Assembly (NCBI GenBank): GCA_037441525.1
Contig: JBBISA010000045.1
Coordinates: 1 to 35,046, forward strand
Origin: SKVR01 sp037441525
GTDB lineage: Bacteria; Bacteroidota; Bacteroidia; Bacteroidales; UBA7960
DNA length: 35,046 nt
Direction of reading: 5' to 3'
A program made the translations under genes and the position numbers. Positions 7,143 to 15,807 of this stretch are shown one piece after another (positions within the stretch are counted from its first letter, which is position 1; each line of letters starts with the position of its first letter). The notes beneath the pieces are model-generated. The model did not search any database, was not told the origin of the DNA, and saw only the letters and a program-made list of their open reading frames with translations.

Positions 7143-9503
7143 TTGAAAAAAAATAAACATCAAATCGCTATATCTTATCATGGACAATTGATTACACTAA
7201 TTGTCATGCTTACCACTTATTCTTTAGGGGTAAATGCTTCGGACTCCCTTCAGCAAAAAGTTTACCTTCACCTTGACAAACAAGAATATTATGCCGGGGA
7301 TATAATTTGGTTTCGGGCATTTGTTGTTGATGCCACCTTTCACAAACCCGATACTGTTGAAACCACACTTTATACTGAATTATTTAACCTTAATGGCAAT
7401 GTTGTTGACAGGAAAATCCACAAACTGGAAAGAGGTACAACTCAAGGAGAATATCAACTTCCAGACTCATTGCCACAGGGGAATTATTTACTAAGAGCCT
7501 ATACGTTGTGGATGCTAAATTTTGGAAATGACTTCATTTACGAAAGGCAAATTCACATTTCAAACCCAGGATTTGAATCGAACCTATTCAGAACTGATAT
7601 ACGGAACAATAGGCGATTTAACAAAAACCTTACCCGGGCCACAGAAAAATACAAGTTTGAATTATTTCCCGAGTCACGAATTCTTTTGCATGGCATCGAA
7701 AACAGGGTAGCTTTTTTTGCTTCAAATGCATTAGGAGAGGGTATCGAAGTTGAAGGTATTCTGCAAAGTTCGGATGGAACTGAAATTTCAGGAATAAAAA
7801 CAGTTCATCGGGGTCGTGGAGAATTTATATTTACACCAATGCCTGGAATTAAATATCAGTTAAGGGTAAAATTTCCGGATGGAAAACAACGGAGAATCCC
7901 CATCAGAAACATTTTAACCCAGGGTCAAAAGTTAAAGGTTAATGCCACGCAAACTGGCATATACATAATGATTGAAAAACCTTTGCCAAATATATCTGAA
8001 CAGCAGGCATTTGAAAAATCTTACCTGGTCATCCACTCCAGGGGGAAGGTGATTAAAAAGGTTGAAATTAATTCTGGGTTACCATCAACAATTAAAATCG
8101 AACCCGGCGAAGCCATCCCAGGTATTATGGTAGCATCATTATTTAATCAACAAGGAGCATTGATTGCGGAAAGATTGTTTTTCTGGCAACCACAATCAAT
8201 TCCTGATATCAACCTTTCGCTTAATCTTCCTGAGGGGGAAAATCCCATTGTAATTATTTTGACGGGCGATACGCTTATCAACCCAATCTCCTTGTCCTTT
8301 TCAGTTACATCATCAGATGAGCATTTTATGCCAGGCAAAACCAACATTCTAAGTTATCTGTTGCTGGAATCTGATCTTAATGATCCAATCCAGCAACCGA
8401 TTGAATATGTCTCGGGCGCTATGAGCGAAAAATATTCTGATTTATTAATGCTTACCACCAGATGGGAAAGGGTTTCTCCTGAAAAATCATTAATAATGGT
8501 CTCTGCTGACAATGCTTACACCCGTGAAAAAGGTTTTGAGCTGGATGGTATTATCCTGGCTACACAAAGATCCAAAGCACTTGGTAATATTTATTTTGAT
8601 GTAAGTATGAGAATTGGAGAAACAATTGGCATTATCTCTGCAATGACTGACCCTGAAGGACGTTTTCACTTCAGGGGATTAAAGGAAGAAGGAAGTTTTG
8701 AGACAGAAATCACCATTCGTGGCATCAATAAAAGTATTCCTGAAACTGTTGAATTGTTTCCCTATCGATTTGATCCGGAACAAATGAAAGCAGGTATAGA
8801 TTCAAGAAAATTGCCTGTGGGTGCAAGAGGAAAAAGGGAGCCGATGTTAAAAAAGACCCAGCCAATAAACAATCGTATTACTGCCATTGGCGAAAGACAG
8901 AAATTTGCCTCTATCGGCAACCCCGACCAGATAATCTATATAAGAGAAACTGACCTTCCTTCCCTGGATATGAGAGACCTTCTCAGAAGAAGAGCATCAG
9001 GCATAAATGTAGATGGAAATGAAATAACCATAAGGGGTATCAACAGCCTTTTTTTCGCTTCCGAACCATATATTACTGTTGATGGGATTCAGTTTTCGAG
9101 CCGACAGTTTTTACAAATCCAAGTTAATGAAATATCACATATTGAAATCTACAAGGGATCAAGTTCTGCTATTTTTGGAGCAAAGGCCGTAAGCGGAGCT
9201 ATTGTGGCTTTTTCCAGACGAGGAGATGAACCCGAAATCAATATCCTCAGGTATGTTATTAATGGATACCATATTCCGGCTACATTCAGCCTGGAGCATG
9301 TCGCATTGGATGAAATATCTGATAATTTTAATAATTATGTTCAGACTATTTTTTGGAGACCGGATATTACTCTTCCGTCCGGGGGCGTTTTTGCCATCAG
9401 ATTGCCCATAACTAAAATCCCCCCCTTCCTGAAAATTGAACTTGAAGGAATAACAAACGACGGAAATCCAATTTCTGTTTCCCGGATATTCAGAAATCCG
9501 TAA
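7143..9503 (+). CDS. Secreted MG2-like / TonB-plug domain protein without a beta barrel
   Basis: This is a 786-residue exported protein. An N-terminal signal region is followed by a macroglobulin MG2-like domain (QKVYLHLDKQEYYAGDIIW at about residues 38-56), several beta-rich segments, and a carboxypeptidase-regulatory-like stretch near 515-545 (MTDPEGRFHFRGL). A TonB-dependent receptor plug domain lies at about 597-690 (LLRRRASGINV, ITIRGINS, PYITVDGIQF, IEIYKGSSSAIFGAKAVSGAI). Only about 95 residues follow, far too few for a 22-strand barrel, so it cannot be a transport channel by itself. Related barrel-less plug proteins are common in Bacteroidota and their role is unclear. The start is a TTG at 7143, which gives a Lys-rich signal peptide; an in-frame ATG at 7206 is the alternative. 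It stands alone after proline dehydrogenase and is followed by repeat copy 1. Confidence 0.78.
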   Translation: MKKNKHQIAISYHGQLITLIVMLTTYSLGVNASDSLQQKVYLHLDKQEYYAGDIIWFRAFVVDATFHKPDTVETTLYTELFNLNGNVVDRKIHKLERGTTQGEYQLPDSLPQGNYLLRAYTLWMLNFGNDFIYERQIHISNPGFESNLFRTDIRNNRRFNKNLTRATEKYKFELFPESRILLHGIENRVAFFASNALGEGIEVEGILQSSDGTEISGIKTVHRGRGEFIFTPMPGIKYQLRVKFPDGKQRRIPIRNILTQGQKLKVNATQTGIYIMIEKPLPNISEQQAFEKSYLVIHSRGKVIKKVEINSGLPSTIKIEPGEAIPGIMVASLFNQQGALIAERLFFWQPQSIPDINLSLNLPEGENPIVIILTGDTLINPISLSFSVTSSDEHFMPGKTNILSYLLLESDLNDPIQQPIEYVSGAMSEKYSDLLMLTTRWERVSPEKSLIMVSADNAYTREKGFELDGIILATQRSKALGNIYFDVSMRIGETIGIISAMTDPEGRFHFRGLKEEGSFETEITIRGINKSIPETVELFPYRFDPEQMKAGIDSRKLPVGARGKREPMLKKTQPINNRITAIGERQKFASIGNPDQIIYIRETDLPSLDMRDLLRRRASGINVDGNEITIRGINSLFFASEPYITVDGIQFSSRQFLQIQVNEISHIEIYKGSSSAIFGAKAVSGAIVAFSRRGDEPEINILRYVINGYHIPATFSLEHVALDEISDNFNNYVQTIFWRPDITLPSGGVFAIRLPITKIPPFLKIELEGITNDGNPISVSRIFRNP

Positions 9504-9519
9504 AATCAATCCCATTGCC

Positions 9520-9581
9520 TTAAACCCGGATTAGTCATTAGGAATGCAATGAACTAATGACTAAGCCGGGTTTAACCCCGC
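9520..9581 (+). repeat. Dispersed palindromic element, copy 1 (best conserved)
   Basis: The 56-bp core runs from 9526 to 9581. The arms extend to a 22-bp stem (9520-9541 with 9554-9575) with one mismatch, around the 12-base loop GAATGCAATGAA, followed by CCCCGC. It lies 16 bases after the stop of the plug protein and before the convergent acyl-CoA reductase gene. The same core recurs at 17372 and 20705. No separate terminator is visible in this gap. Confidence 0.9.
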
Positions 9582-9744
9582 TTTAGAAAAACTTAATTTG
9601 TAAGCAACTATTATTACAAATATTGGTATTTCTTTGGCGATTTGTCAAAATAGAAGTCACATAATCAATTACTTAAGAATATAGTTTTCTAATAACGGTT
9701 ATAAGAAAAAACGGCTAAAGACAAACTTGGGTTAACCAATAATT

Positions 9745-10815
9745 TTAGAGACTAAAAAGAAATTTAAGAGTATCTATTCCATCAGCAAAATCAGATGGTT
9801 TTGGCTTTTGCGCTTCACCTGGTAAAACCCATGATATTCCGGACACAGACTCTTTCATAGTCGATACAACACATTGTATCTGACCATTCATATTAGCAAG
9901 AAAATCCTTAACTTGCTCTATATCTTTATAATACTGATAAAAAAGCATGGCAATGGGCGAACTTAGGTTTTTTTCCTCTTTTAGCAATAAAAATCCATTA
10001 TCAAGGTGATGTATTCCATTCACAAGAATCACAGCCTTCTGGTATTCATAATTATTATAATACTTATGATGATCTCTCAGGTGAGAGTAATTTTCAAAAT
10101 ACCTTAACATGTACTCGAAATCGTAACCTTCCGGAATCATTATCATGGATACATTGCGGCACCCAAGGCCGAAATACAAAAAAACATCATCGGCCAGATT
10201 CTTCAGGTCGTCGGCTGTTTCATCTCCTGACAAAATAGCTATACTGTTTCTGTTTTTCCTGATAATATTGGGATAGCGACCAAAATAATACTCAAAATAT
10301 CGTGCTGAATTGTTACTGCCAGTAGCAATAATGGCATCAAAACCGCTAATAGTGGCATCCGAAAATACAATCAGTTCCTTAAACCGGGGTTCAACCTCAC
10401 ACAAAATATTGGCAAAGCAAACCGGCAGGAATTTATCGTTCGATGACAATTTTCCCAAAAATTTATGACCCGAAAGCAAAACACAAAGCATGTCATGAAA
10501 TCCCACAAATGGGATATTTCCCGCCATAATCACACCCACAGTTTTGATTTTAACAGGCTCAAAACTATCCGGATTGTATCCTGAAAGCCAGGAGTTCAAA
10601 GAATCTTCATCCAGCATGCTGGCTATTTCCCTGAAAGCCGAAACGACGTTTTCTTTAACAAACCAGGGATTTCTCAGATAACTTGAATTCATTTCGTTGT
10701 ATAGCTGTTTGCCGGCACCTGTAAGGCTTTCTTCTTCAACAGCATCCAAAACTTCATGCACAATAATTACTGCTTTTTTAAAGGCCTTTATTCTTTTTTC
10801 CAATGAGAGTGGCAT
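9745..10815 (-). CDS. Acyl-CoA reductase, LuxC family
   Basis: This is a 356-residue cytoplasmic protein of the LuxC/aldehyde-dehydrogenase-like family, which reduces acyl-CoA or acyl-thioesters to aldehydes using NADPH. The nucleotide-binding region is visible as VGVIMAGNIPFVGFHD near residues 93-108 and IIATGSNNSARYFEYYF near 162-178. The catalytic cysteine is in FGLGCRNVS at residue 219. In several Bacteroidota I recall this gene beside a ferredoxin and serC; here it is divergent from the serC side and no ferredoxin gene is present. No luciferase genes accompany it, so light production is not implied and its substrate is unknown. A TAACTTTG -7 element lies about 95 bases upstream. Family call strong. 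Confidence 0.85.
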   Translation of the reverse strand: MPLSLEKRIKAFKKAVIIVHEVLDAVEEESLTGAGKQLYNEMNSSYLRNPWFVKENVVSAFREIASMLDEDSLNSWLSGYNPDSFEPVKIKTVGVIMAGNIPFVGFHDMLCVLLSGHKFLGKLSSNDKFLPVCFANILCEVEPRFKELIVFSDATISGFDAIIATGSNNSARYFEYYFGRYPNIIRKNRNSIAILSGDETADDLKNLADDVFLYFGLGCRNVSMIMIPEGYDFEYMLRYFENYSHLRDHHKYYNNYEYQKAVILVNGIHHLDNGFLLLKEEKNLSSPIAMLFYQYYKDIEQVKDFLANMNGQIQCVVSTMKESVSGISWVLPGEAQKPKPSDFADGIDTLKFLFSL

Positions 10816-10907
10816 AAATCCTGTCTGATTTTCTCCGTGTTATTCAGGTTAACTATATTTGCAAACCAAGGGATGTTCTGTTTTCATGAACTTAAACCTT
10901 GTAAATG

Positions 10908-10915
10908 CAAAGTTA
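10908..10915 (-). promoter_or_regulatory. Promoter -7 element (TAACTTTG) for the acyl-CoA reductase gene
   Basis: Read on the minus strand this is TAACTTTGCA, a full match to TAnnTTTG, about 93 bases before the gene start at 10815. No TTG is seen at 17-23 bases upstream, so only the -7 half is supported. Confidence 0.45.
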
Positions 10916-11062
10916 GATAATTAGGAAACTGAAGTATTAATAATCAAAATCTGGCTTTATCTGAATGAAATTTATGAAACAGATATGAATTGTTAAGCAT
11001 AACGATGGATAATAATTCATCATGTGAGTTCCACCCTAACTTAATTCAAAAATTATTTACGG

Positions 11063-11956
11063 ATGAAATATAGGTTCTTTTTGGTTTTTATCATGGCTTT
11101 TCTATGTAGCAATGATCTATTCGCCAATGCACAACAGTACAGGATTTACGAAGACAGCCTAAAACAAATGGCCAGGCGAATGATTGAATACCAGAACGAT
11201 TTTGAACGGCTCGCCCTGAACCTCGAATTTAAAGCCTTGTTGGGGAAGGCACTCAAGGAACCGGCATCAATGGATTACCCTTTCGATTCGTTAACCACAG
11301 TTTCAAGATTGCGCTCCCCCGACGGATCTTTCAGAATTATAACATGGTATGTGCCCCTTGCCAACAGTCAGTTCGAGTACTTTGGTTTTTTTCAATCAAA
11401 ACCATCACGACAGGAGTATTATGTATATCCCCTGACCGATATAGCACCAATCCTTGACAAGCCACAATTCGAAACACTGGACTCCGGCAACTGGTACGGT
11501 GCTTACTATACCCAATTGATTCATAAACGATACCGTCGTACCGATCATTACATTTTGCTGGGCTGGCGCGGCGACAACCCTTTCACTCGTAAACGTATCA
11601 TTGAACCCGTTAAGGTTGTTACCAAAGGAAGACCTGGTTTTGGCCGTCCGGTTTTTAAATTTGAAAGCAATCGCCATAAACGCATTATTTTTGAATATTC
11701 AGCCAGGGTTTCAATGACTATGCGCTACGAATCCCAACCCGTTGAGCCAGGGAAACGGCCACGCGATATGATTATTTTCGACCGTATGGTGCCCAGCCAA
11801 AGTTTTCTTCAGGGAAACTACCAGTTCTATGTACCTGAAACCAATGTTTTTGACGGATTTGTTTTTGAAGAGGGAAAATGGGCTTTTATTAAAGATGTTG
11901 ATGCCCGGAATCCGCGTCGCCGACCAACCCAAAGGCCATTAAATCCACCTGGTTAA
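11063..11956 (+). CDS. Secreted protein of unknown function
   Basis: I do not recognise this 297-residue protein as a named family. It opens with a signal peptide (MKYRFFLVFIMAFLCSNDLFANAQ), so it is exported. The next 40 residues look helical (RIYEDSLKQMARRMIEYQNDFERLA). The rest appears beta-rich with many aromatic residues: a segment RSPDGSFRIITWYVP, a WYGAYYTQLI stretch, YILLGWRGDNPFTRKRIIEP and IIFEYSARVSMTMRYE. The C-terminus is short, basic and Pro/Arg-rich (ARNPRRRPTQRPLNPPG). Similar proteins exist as hypotheticals in Bacteroidota, as far as I recall. It sits between the divergent acyl-CoA reductase and serC, with about 245 bases on each side, so it is probably transcribed alone. Confidence 0.7.
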   Translation: MKYRFFLVFIMAFLCSNDLFANAQQYRIYEDSLKQMARRMIEYQNDFERLALNLEFKALLGKALKEPASMDYPFDSLTTVSRLRSPDGSFRIITWYVPLANSQFEYFGFFQSKPSRQEYYVYPLTDIAPILDKPQFETLDSGNWYGAYYTQLIHKRYRRTDHYILLGWRGDNPFTRKRIIEPVKVVTKGRPGFGRPVFKFESNRHKRIIFEYSARVSMTMRYESQPVEPGKRPRDMIIFDRMVPSQSFLQGNYQFYVPETNVFDGFVFEEGKWAFIKDVDARNPRRRPTQRPLNPPG

Positions 11957-12200
11957 TCATTCTTTTCAGCATTTAAAATATTTATCCCGAAAATCTTTTT
12001 TCATACTGATAAATTTCTCAATTTTGCCCGTAAAACGTTTTGAACTTATAGATAGATAATGCTTTATGCTTGAGCTGTTTGTGAAATTTAACAATTTATC
12101 GCAAAACAGTTTCAATTTCTACGCTTAGCAAACCCACAATTTGACAAATTCAAGAATTAAAACTCAACAATCGATTGCTAACCAACTAAATCTAACCACA

Positions 12201-13274
12201 ATGAAGAAACACAATTTTAGTGCAGGACCATCAATTTTGGCGCCCGAAGTTATTGAGAACACTGCAAAAGCAGTTAGAGACCTTAATGGATCAGGCCTAT
12301 CAGTTATGGAGATTTCGCACAGAGGAAAAGAATTTCAGGCTGTGATGGATGAAACAGTGGCTCTTTTCAAAGAGTTGCTCAATGTACCAGATGGCTACCA
12401 TGTGCTTTGCCTGGGTGGTGGAGCAAGTTTGCAGTTTTGTATGGTTCCCTATAACCTTTTAAATAAAAAAGCAGCTTATCTCGAAACCGGCGTATGGGCA
12501 AAAAAAGCGGCAAAGGAGGCCAAATTCTTTGGCGAAGTGGTTACAGTAGCTTCAAGCAGCGACAAAAACTTCAACTATATACCCAAAGGCTTTACCATTC
12601 CTTCAGACTGCGACTATTTCCATATTACATCTAACAACACTATTTATGGAACTGAAATCAAGGAAGATTTCAACTCTCCCATTCCTATGGTAGCCGACAT
12701 GTCATCCGATATTTTCAGCCGTCCTGTTGATGTATCCAAGTACGCAATTATTTATGCCGGTGCACAAAAAAATCTTGGACCTGCCGGTGTAACAATGGTA
12801 GTGGTGCGCGAAGATGTTCTGGGTAAATCAGGCCGCCCCATTCCTACTATGCTTGATTATACAACACACATTAAGGAAGGGTCAATGTTTAATACCCCTC
12901 CCTGTCTTCCCATTTACACTGTGATGGAAACGTTGCGCTGGCTCAAAAAGCTTGGTGGAGTAGGGAAAATGCAGGAAATAAATGAAGCAAAAGCCAAAAT
13001 TCTTTACGATGAAATAGACCGTAATGAACTATTTGTTGGTACTGCCGAAAAAGATTCACGCTCTATTATGAATGTTTGCTTTGTAATGAATGAAAACTAT
13101 AAAGACCTTGAAGCTGATTTCCAATCCTTTGCATCTTCAAAAGGATTAGTAGGCTTAAAGGGACACCGTTCTGTGGGTGGTTTCAGGGCTTCAATTTACA
13201 ATGCCATGCCCAAAGAAAGCGTTCAGGCACTTATTGATGCCATGCAGGAATTCGAGCAAAAGAATAAAAAGTAG
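12201..13274 (+). CDS. serC: Phosphoserine aminotransferase
   Basis: This is a 357-residue PLP enzyme that converts 3-phosphohydroxypyruvate and glutamate to phosphoserine, the second step of serine synthesis; the same fold also serves pyridoxal phosphate synthesis. Family signatures are the N-terminal MKKHNFSAGPSILAPEV, a GGGASLQF phosphate-binding segment near residue 72, and the PLP lysine K190 in YAGAQKNLGPAG. The C-terminal GLKGHRSVGGFRASIYNAM is typical. I chose ATG 12201, because the 20 residues encoded upstream in frame do not resemble the family and the true start motif begins there. The serA-like gene follows 97 bases downstream, with an mRNA hairpin in the gap. Very sure. Confidence 0.96.
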   Translation: MKKHNFSAGPSILAPEVIENTAKAVRDLNGSGLSVMEISHRGKEFQAVMDETVALFKELLNVPDGYHVLCLGGGASLQFCMVPYNLLNKKAAYLETGVWAKKAAKEAKFFGEVVTVASSSDKNFNYIPKGFTIPSDCDYFHITSNNTIYGTEIKEDFNSPIPMVADMSSDIFSRPVDVSKYAIIYAGAQKNLGPAGVTMVVVREDVLGKSGRPIPTMLDYTTHIKEGSMFNTPPCLPIYTVMETLRWLKKLGGVGKMQEINEAKAKILYDEIDRNELFVGTAEKDSRSIMNVCFVMNENYKDLEADFQSFASSKGLVGLKGHRSVGGFRASIYNAMPKESVQALIDAMQEFEQKNKK

Positions 13275-13316
13275 CAGTCCTGCACCGTCTTTTTAAAACA
13301 AGGAAAACAATTTAAT

Positions 13317-13347
13317 ACCAGAGGTAGAATATCTTTCTGCCTCTGGT
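13317..13347 (+). other. Intergenic hairpin between serC and serA
   Basis: A 12-bp stem (ACCAGAGGTAGA with TCTGCCTCTGGT, one G-T wobble) closes a 7-base loop in the gap between the two genes. No T run follows, so it is not a standard terminator. It may stabilise the serC transcript or adjust the ratio of the two products. Confidence 0.6.
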
Positions 13348-13371
13348 TATAACCCAAAAACATTTTTCATC

Positions 13372-14295
13372 ATGAAGAAAGTATTAGTTGCAACCGACAA
13401 ACCTTTTGCGCCCATTGCAGTAGAAGGCATTAAAAAAGTATTCAACGCGGCTGGTTACGAAACCATTATGCTCGAGAAATATCCCGACCCATCGCATCTG
13501 ATCAATGCCGTTGCTGCGGCCGATGGTCTTATTATCAGAAGCGATGAAGTTACCGCTGATGTAGTCAAAGCAGGCAAGAACCTTAAGATTGTGGTTCGTG
13601 CGGGTGCTGGATATGACAATATAGACCTTAAGGCGTGTACCGAAAATGGGGTAGTTGCCATGAACACCCCCGGCCAGAACTCAAATGCCGTTGCCGAGCT
13701 GGCCTTTGGGATGATGCTTTTCAATATCCGTAAAGCGTTCAATGGTGCATCGGGCACTGAACTAAGAGATAAAACCATTGGGATACATGCTTATGGAAAC
13801 GTAGGAAAGTATGTTGCCCTTATCGCAAAAGGTTTCGGAATGACTGTTTATGCCTTCGACCCCTTTGTTAAAAACGAAGATATACAGAAAGATGGTGTAA
13901 TACCTGTTGCTGCAGCTGAAGAGTTATATTCAAAATGCCAGTATATTTCCCTTCATATCCCTGCCAACGAAAAAACGAAAAAATCCATCGGATTTGGATT
14001 GCTTTCAAAAATGCCCAAAGGGGCAACACTGGTTAATACTGCCCGAAAGGAAGTAATTGATGAAGAAGGGTTGCTTAAAATGTATGAAGAAAGAAAAGAC
14101 TTCAGTTATCTTTCTGACCTTGTGCCCGATTGCCAAGCCGTTCTTGCCGAAAAATATGCCGGACGCTATGTTTTTTCTGCCAAGAAAATGGGTGCACAAA
14201 CTGAAGAAGCCAACATCAACGCCGGCATTGCTGCTGCCCGTCAGATTGTTGACTTCTTCGAAAAGGGAGATAAAACCTTCCAGGTAAATAAATAG
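13372..14295 (+). CDS. serA: D-3-phosphoglycerate dehydrogenase-like protein, no ACT domain, Lys in catalytic His slot
   Basis: This is a 307-residue member of the D-isomer 2-hydroxyacid dehydrogenase family, expected to oxidise 3-phosphoglycerate to 3-phosphohydroxypyruvate for SerC. It is short and lacks the C-terminal ACT domain that gives serine feedback in the E. coli enzyme. The substrate-side segment VVRAGAGYDNIDL (about 75-87) and catalytic Arg225 in NTARKEVID are present. Two features are unusual. The NAD loop reads A-Y-G-N-V-G (140-145) instead of G-x-G-x-x-G. The usual P-H-x-G-A segment is K-K-M-G-A with Lys272 in the His position, and no matching Glu is evident. I recall a similar substitution in other Bacteroidota and in Entamoeba enzymes, so this is probably a working subfamily rather than a dead enzyme. 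It lies between serC and DUF1015. Confidence 0.88.
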   Translation: MKKVLVATDKPFAPIAVEGIKKVFNAAGYETIMLEKYPDPSHLINAVAAADGLIIRSDEVTADVVKAGKNLKIVVRAGAGYDNIDLKACTENGVVAMNTPGQNSNAVAELAFGMMLFNIRKAFNGASGTELRDKTIGIHAYGNVGKYVALIAKGFGMTVYAFDPFVKNEDIQKDGVIPVAAAEELYSKCQYISLHIPANEKTKKSIGFGLLSKMPKGATLVNTARKEVIDEEGLLKMYEERKDFSYLSDLVPDCQAVLAEKYAGRYVFSAKKMGAQTEEANINAGIAAARQIVDFFEKGDKTFQVNK

Positions 14296-14307
14296 TTATT
14301 AATCGCC

Positions 14308-14363
14308 ATAACCGGAAACGATAAATGCTTGCTGTTAAAAGGTAGTACTAAGTTTCCGGCTAT
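14308..14363 (+). terminator. Possible weak terminator or hairpin after serA
   Basis: ACCGGAAAC (14311-14319) pairs perfectly with GTTTCCGGC-side bases at 14352-14359, and three flanking bases extend the stem with one mismatch. The loop is long, about 32 bases, and the following TATTTCTATA is only mildly T-rich. It may reduce read-through into DUF1015 but is not a strong terminator. Confidence 0.4.
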
Positions 14364-14415
14364 TTCTATACCCATAATCAAACAATTTATCATTACACAT
14401 TAATAAAATAAATTT

Positions 14416-15663
14416 ATGGCCGTATTAAGACCCTTTAAAGGGCTTCGTCCGCCGGGAGAAATTGTCGCTCAACTGGCATCACGCCCCTACGATGTACTTG
14501 ACTCAGCCGAGGCACGAATCGAAGCCCACGGCAACCCTTACAGTTTTCTCAGAGTCGTTAAACCCGAAATTGAATTGGATGAGAACACTCAACTCTATTC
14601 ACAAACAGTTTATGACAAAGCAAAAGAAAATTTCGATCGGTTTATTAATAATGGTTGGTTAGTTCAGGACCCCCAACCCTACTATTATATTTATGCCCAA
14701 ACATGGGACGAAAAAATTCAGTATGGTATTGTTGGATGCGCCGCAGTTGAAGATTATTTGCAAAACAACATCAAAAAACATGAACTTACCCGGCCCGACA
14801 AAGAGGAAGACCGCATGAAGCATGTCAGGGTTACCAACGCCAATGCCGAACCAGTTTTCTTTTCTTTTCCTGCCCTTGATGAGATCGACCGGATAGTAGA
14901 CGAAATAACCAGACACCAGCCCATTTACAATTTCGTTGCTGATGATGGTTTTGGACACAAACTATGGGTAATTGATAAACCTGAAGTAATTCGTCAAATT
15001 CAATATCATTTTGCAAAAGTGCCATCATTTTATGTTGCCGATGGCCATCATCGCACCGCTGCCGCAGCCCTGGTGGGAAATGAAAAAAGGAAAGCAAACC
15101 CCAATCATACCGGCAAAGAAGAGTACAATTTCTTTATGGCGGTATTATTCCCCGACAATCAGCTAACCATTATTGATTACAATCGGGTAGTTAAGGACCT
15201 TAATGGCCTTACAAAAGATGAATTTTTGGCCCGGCTGGCTCAGGTTTTTGAAATAATACCTCGCTACGAACAACAATACAAACCCAAAAGGCTTCACAAC
15301 TTTTCAATGTATCTCCAGGGGAACTGGTACGAACTGAATGCCCGCGAAAACACCTACGATGACAGCAATCCTATTGGTGTTCTTGATGTTACGATTCTTT
15401 CACATCACGTTCTGGACCATATCCTGGGCATTAAAAATCTTCGAACTGATAACAGGATTGACTTTGTTGGCGGTATCAGGGGATTAAATGAATTAAAAAA
15501 ACGTGTCGATAGTAGTGAAATGGCAGTAGCATTTGCATTATATCCTGTTACTATGCAACAACTCATCGACATTGCTGATTCTGGCAACATAATGCCCCCA
15601 AAAACAACTTGGTTTGAACCCAAACTTCGGTCAGGGCTTGTGGTGCACAAACTCGACGATTAA
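14416..15663 (+). CDS. DUF1015 family protein in the serine cluster
   Basis: This is a 415-residue cytoplasmic protein recognisable as DUF1015. Signatures are the N-terminal RPFKGLRPP and SRPYDVLDSAEAR, a central HELTRPDKEEDRMKH segment (about residues 122-136) with conserved charged residues, and YVADGHHRTAAAAL near residues 210-223. The DGHHR motif resembles one in ParB/Srx-fold proteins, some of which (SerK, SbnI) are free-serine kinases; that link is my inference. The gene lies 120 bases after serA in the same direction, and I recall DUF1015 being found with serA in other anaerobes. No phosphoserine phosphatase gene is present in this window, so a role in serine or phosphoserine metabolism is an open possibility. 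Family call sure, function unknown. Confidence 0.88.
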   Translation: MAVLRPFKGLRPPGEIVAQLASRPYDVLDSAEARIEAHGNPYSFLRVVKPEIELDENTQLYSQTVYDKAKENFDRFINNGWLVQDPQPYYYIYAQTWDEKIQYGIVGCAAVEDYLQNNIKKHELTRPDKEEDRMKHVRVTNANAEPVFFSFPALDEIDRIVDEITRHQPIYNFVADDGFGHKLWVIDKPEVIRQIQYHFAKVPSFYVADGHHRTAAAALVGNEKRKANPNHTGKEEYNFFMAVLFPDNQLTIIDYNRVVKDLNGLTKDEFLARLAQVFEIIPRYEQQYKPKRLHNFSMYLQGNWYELNARENTYDDSNPIGVLDVTILSHHVLDHILGIKNLRTDNRIDFVGGIRGLNELKKRVDSSEMAVAFALYPVTMQQLIDIADSGNIMPPKTTWFEPKLRSGLVVHKLDD

Positions 15664-15676
15664 TTTTAAAAAAGCT

Positions 15677-15707
15677 TTTGGTACTTATGTTTTTAATTGT
15701 ATCTTTG
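15677..15707 (+). promoter_or_regulatory. Promoter for the L31 gene
   Basis: TTTG at 15677-15680, a 19-base spacer and TATCTTTG at 15700-15707 give a textbook match to the Bacteroidota housekeeping promoter. Transcription would start near 15714, leaving a leader of about 94 bases before the ATG at 15808. I saw no clear palindromic Zur-like operator over it. Confidence 0.8.
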
Positions 15708-15807
15708 CACTCCTGAAAATTAGCCATCTAAAATTTCAGAAATCGCCCTGCAAAAAGTAAACTAAAGATATAATTCAACAGGCCAGTTATTATAAACTAT
15801 TTGAGTG

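Noticed and set aside
9745..10815. Bioluminescence (lux) function suggested by the LuxC family name
   Set aside because: No luxA, luxB, luxD or luxE genes are present. The family is broader than light-producing bacteria.
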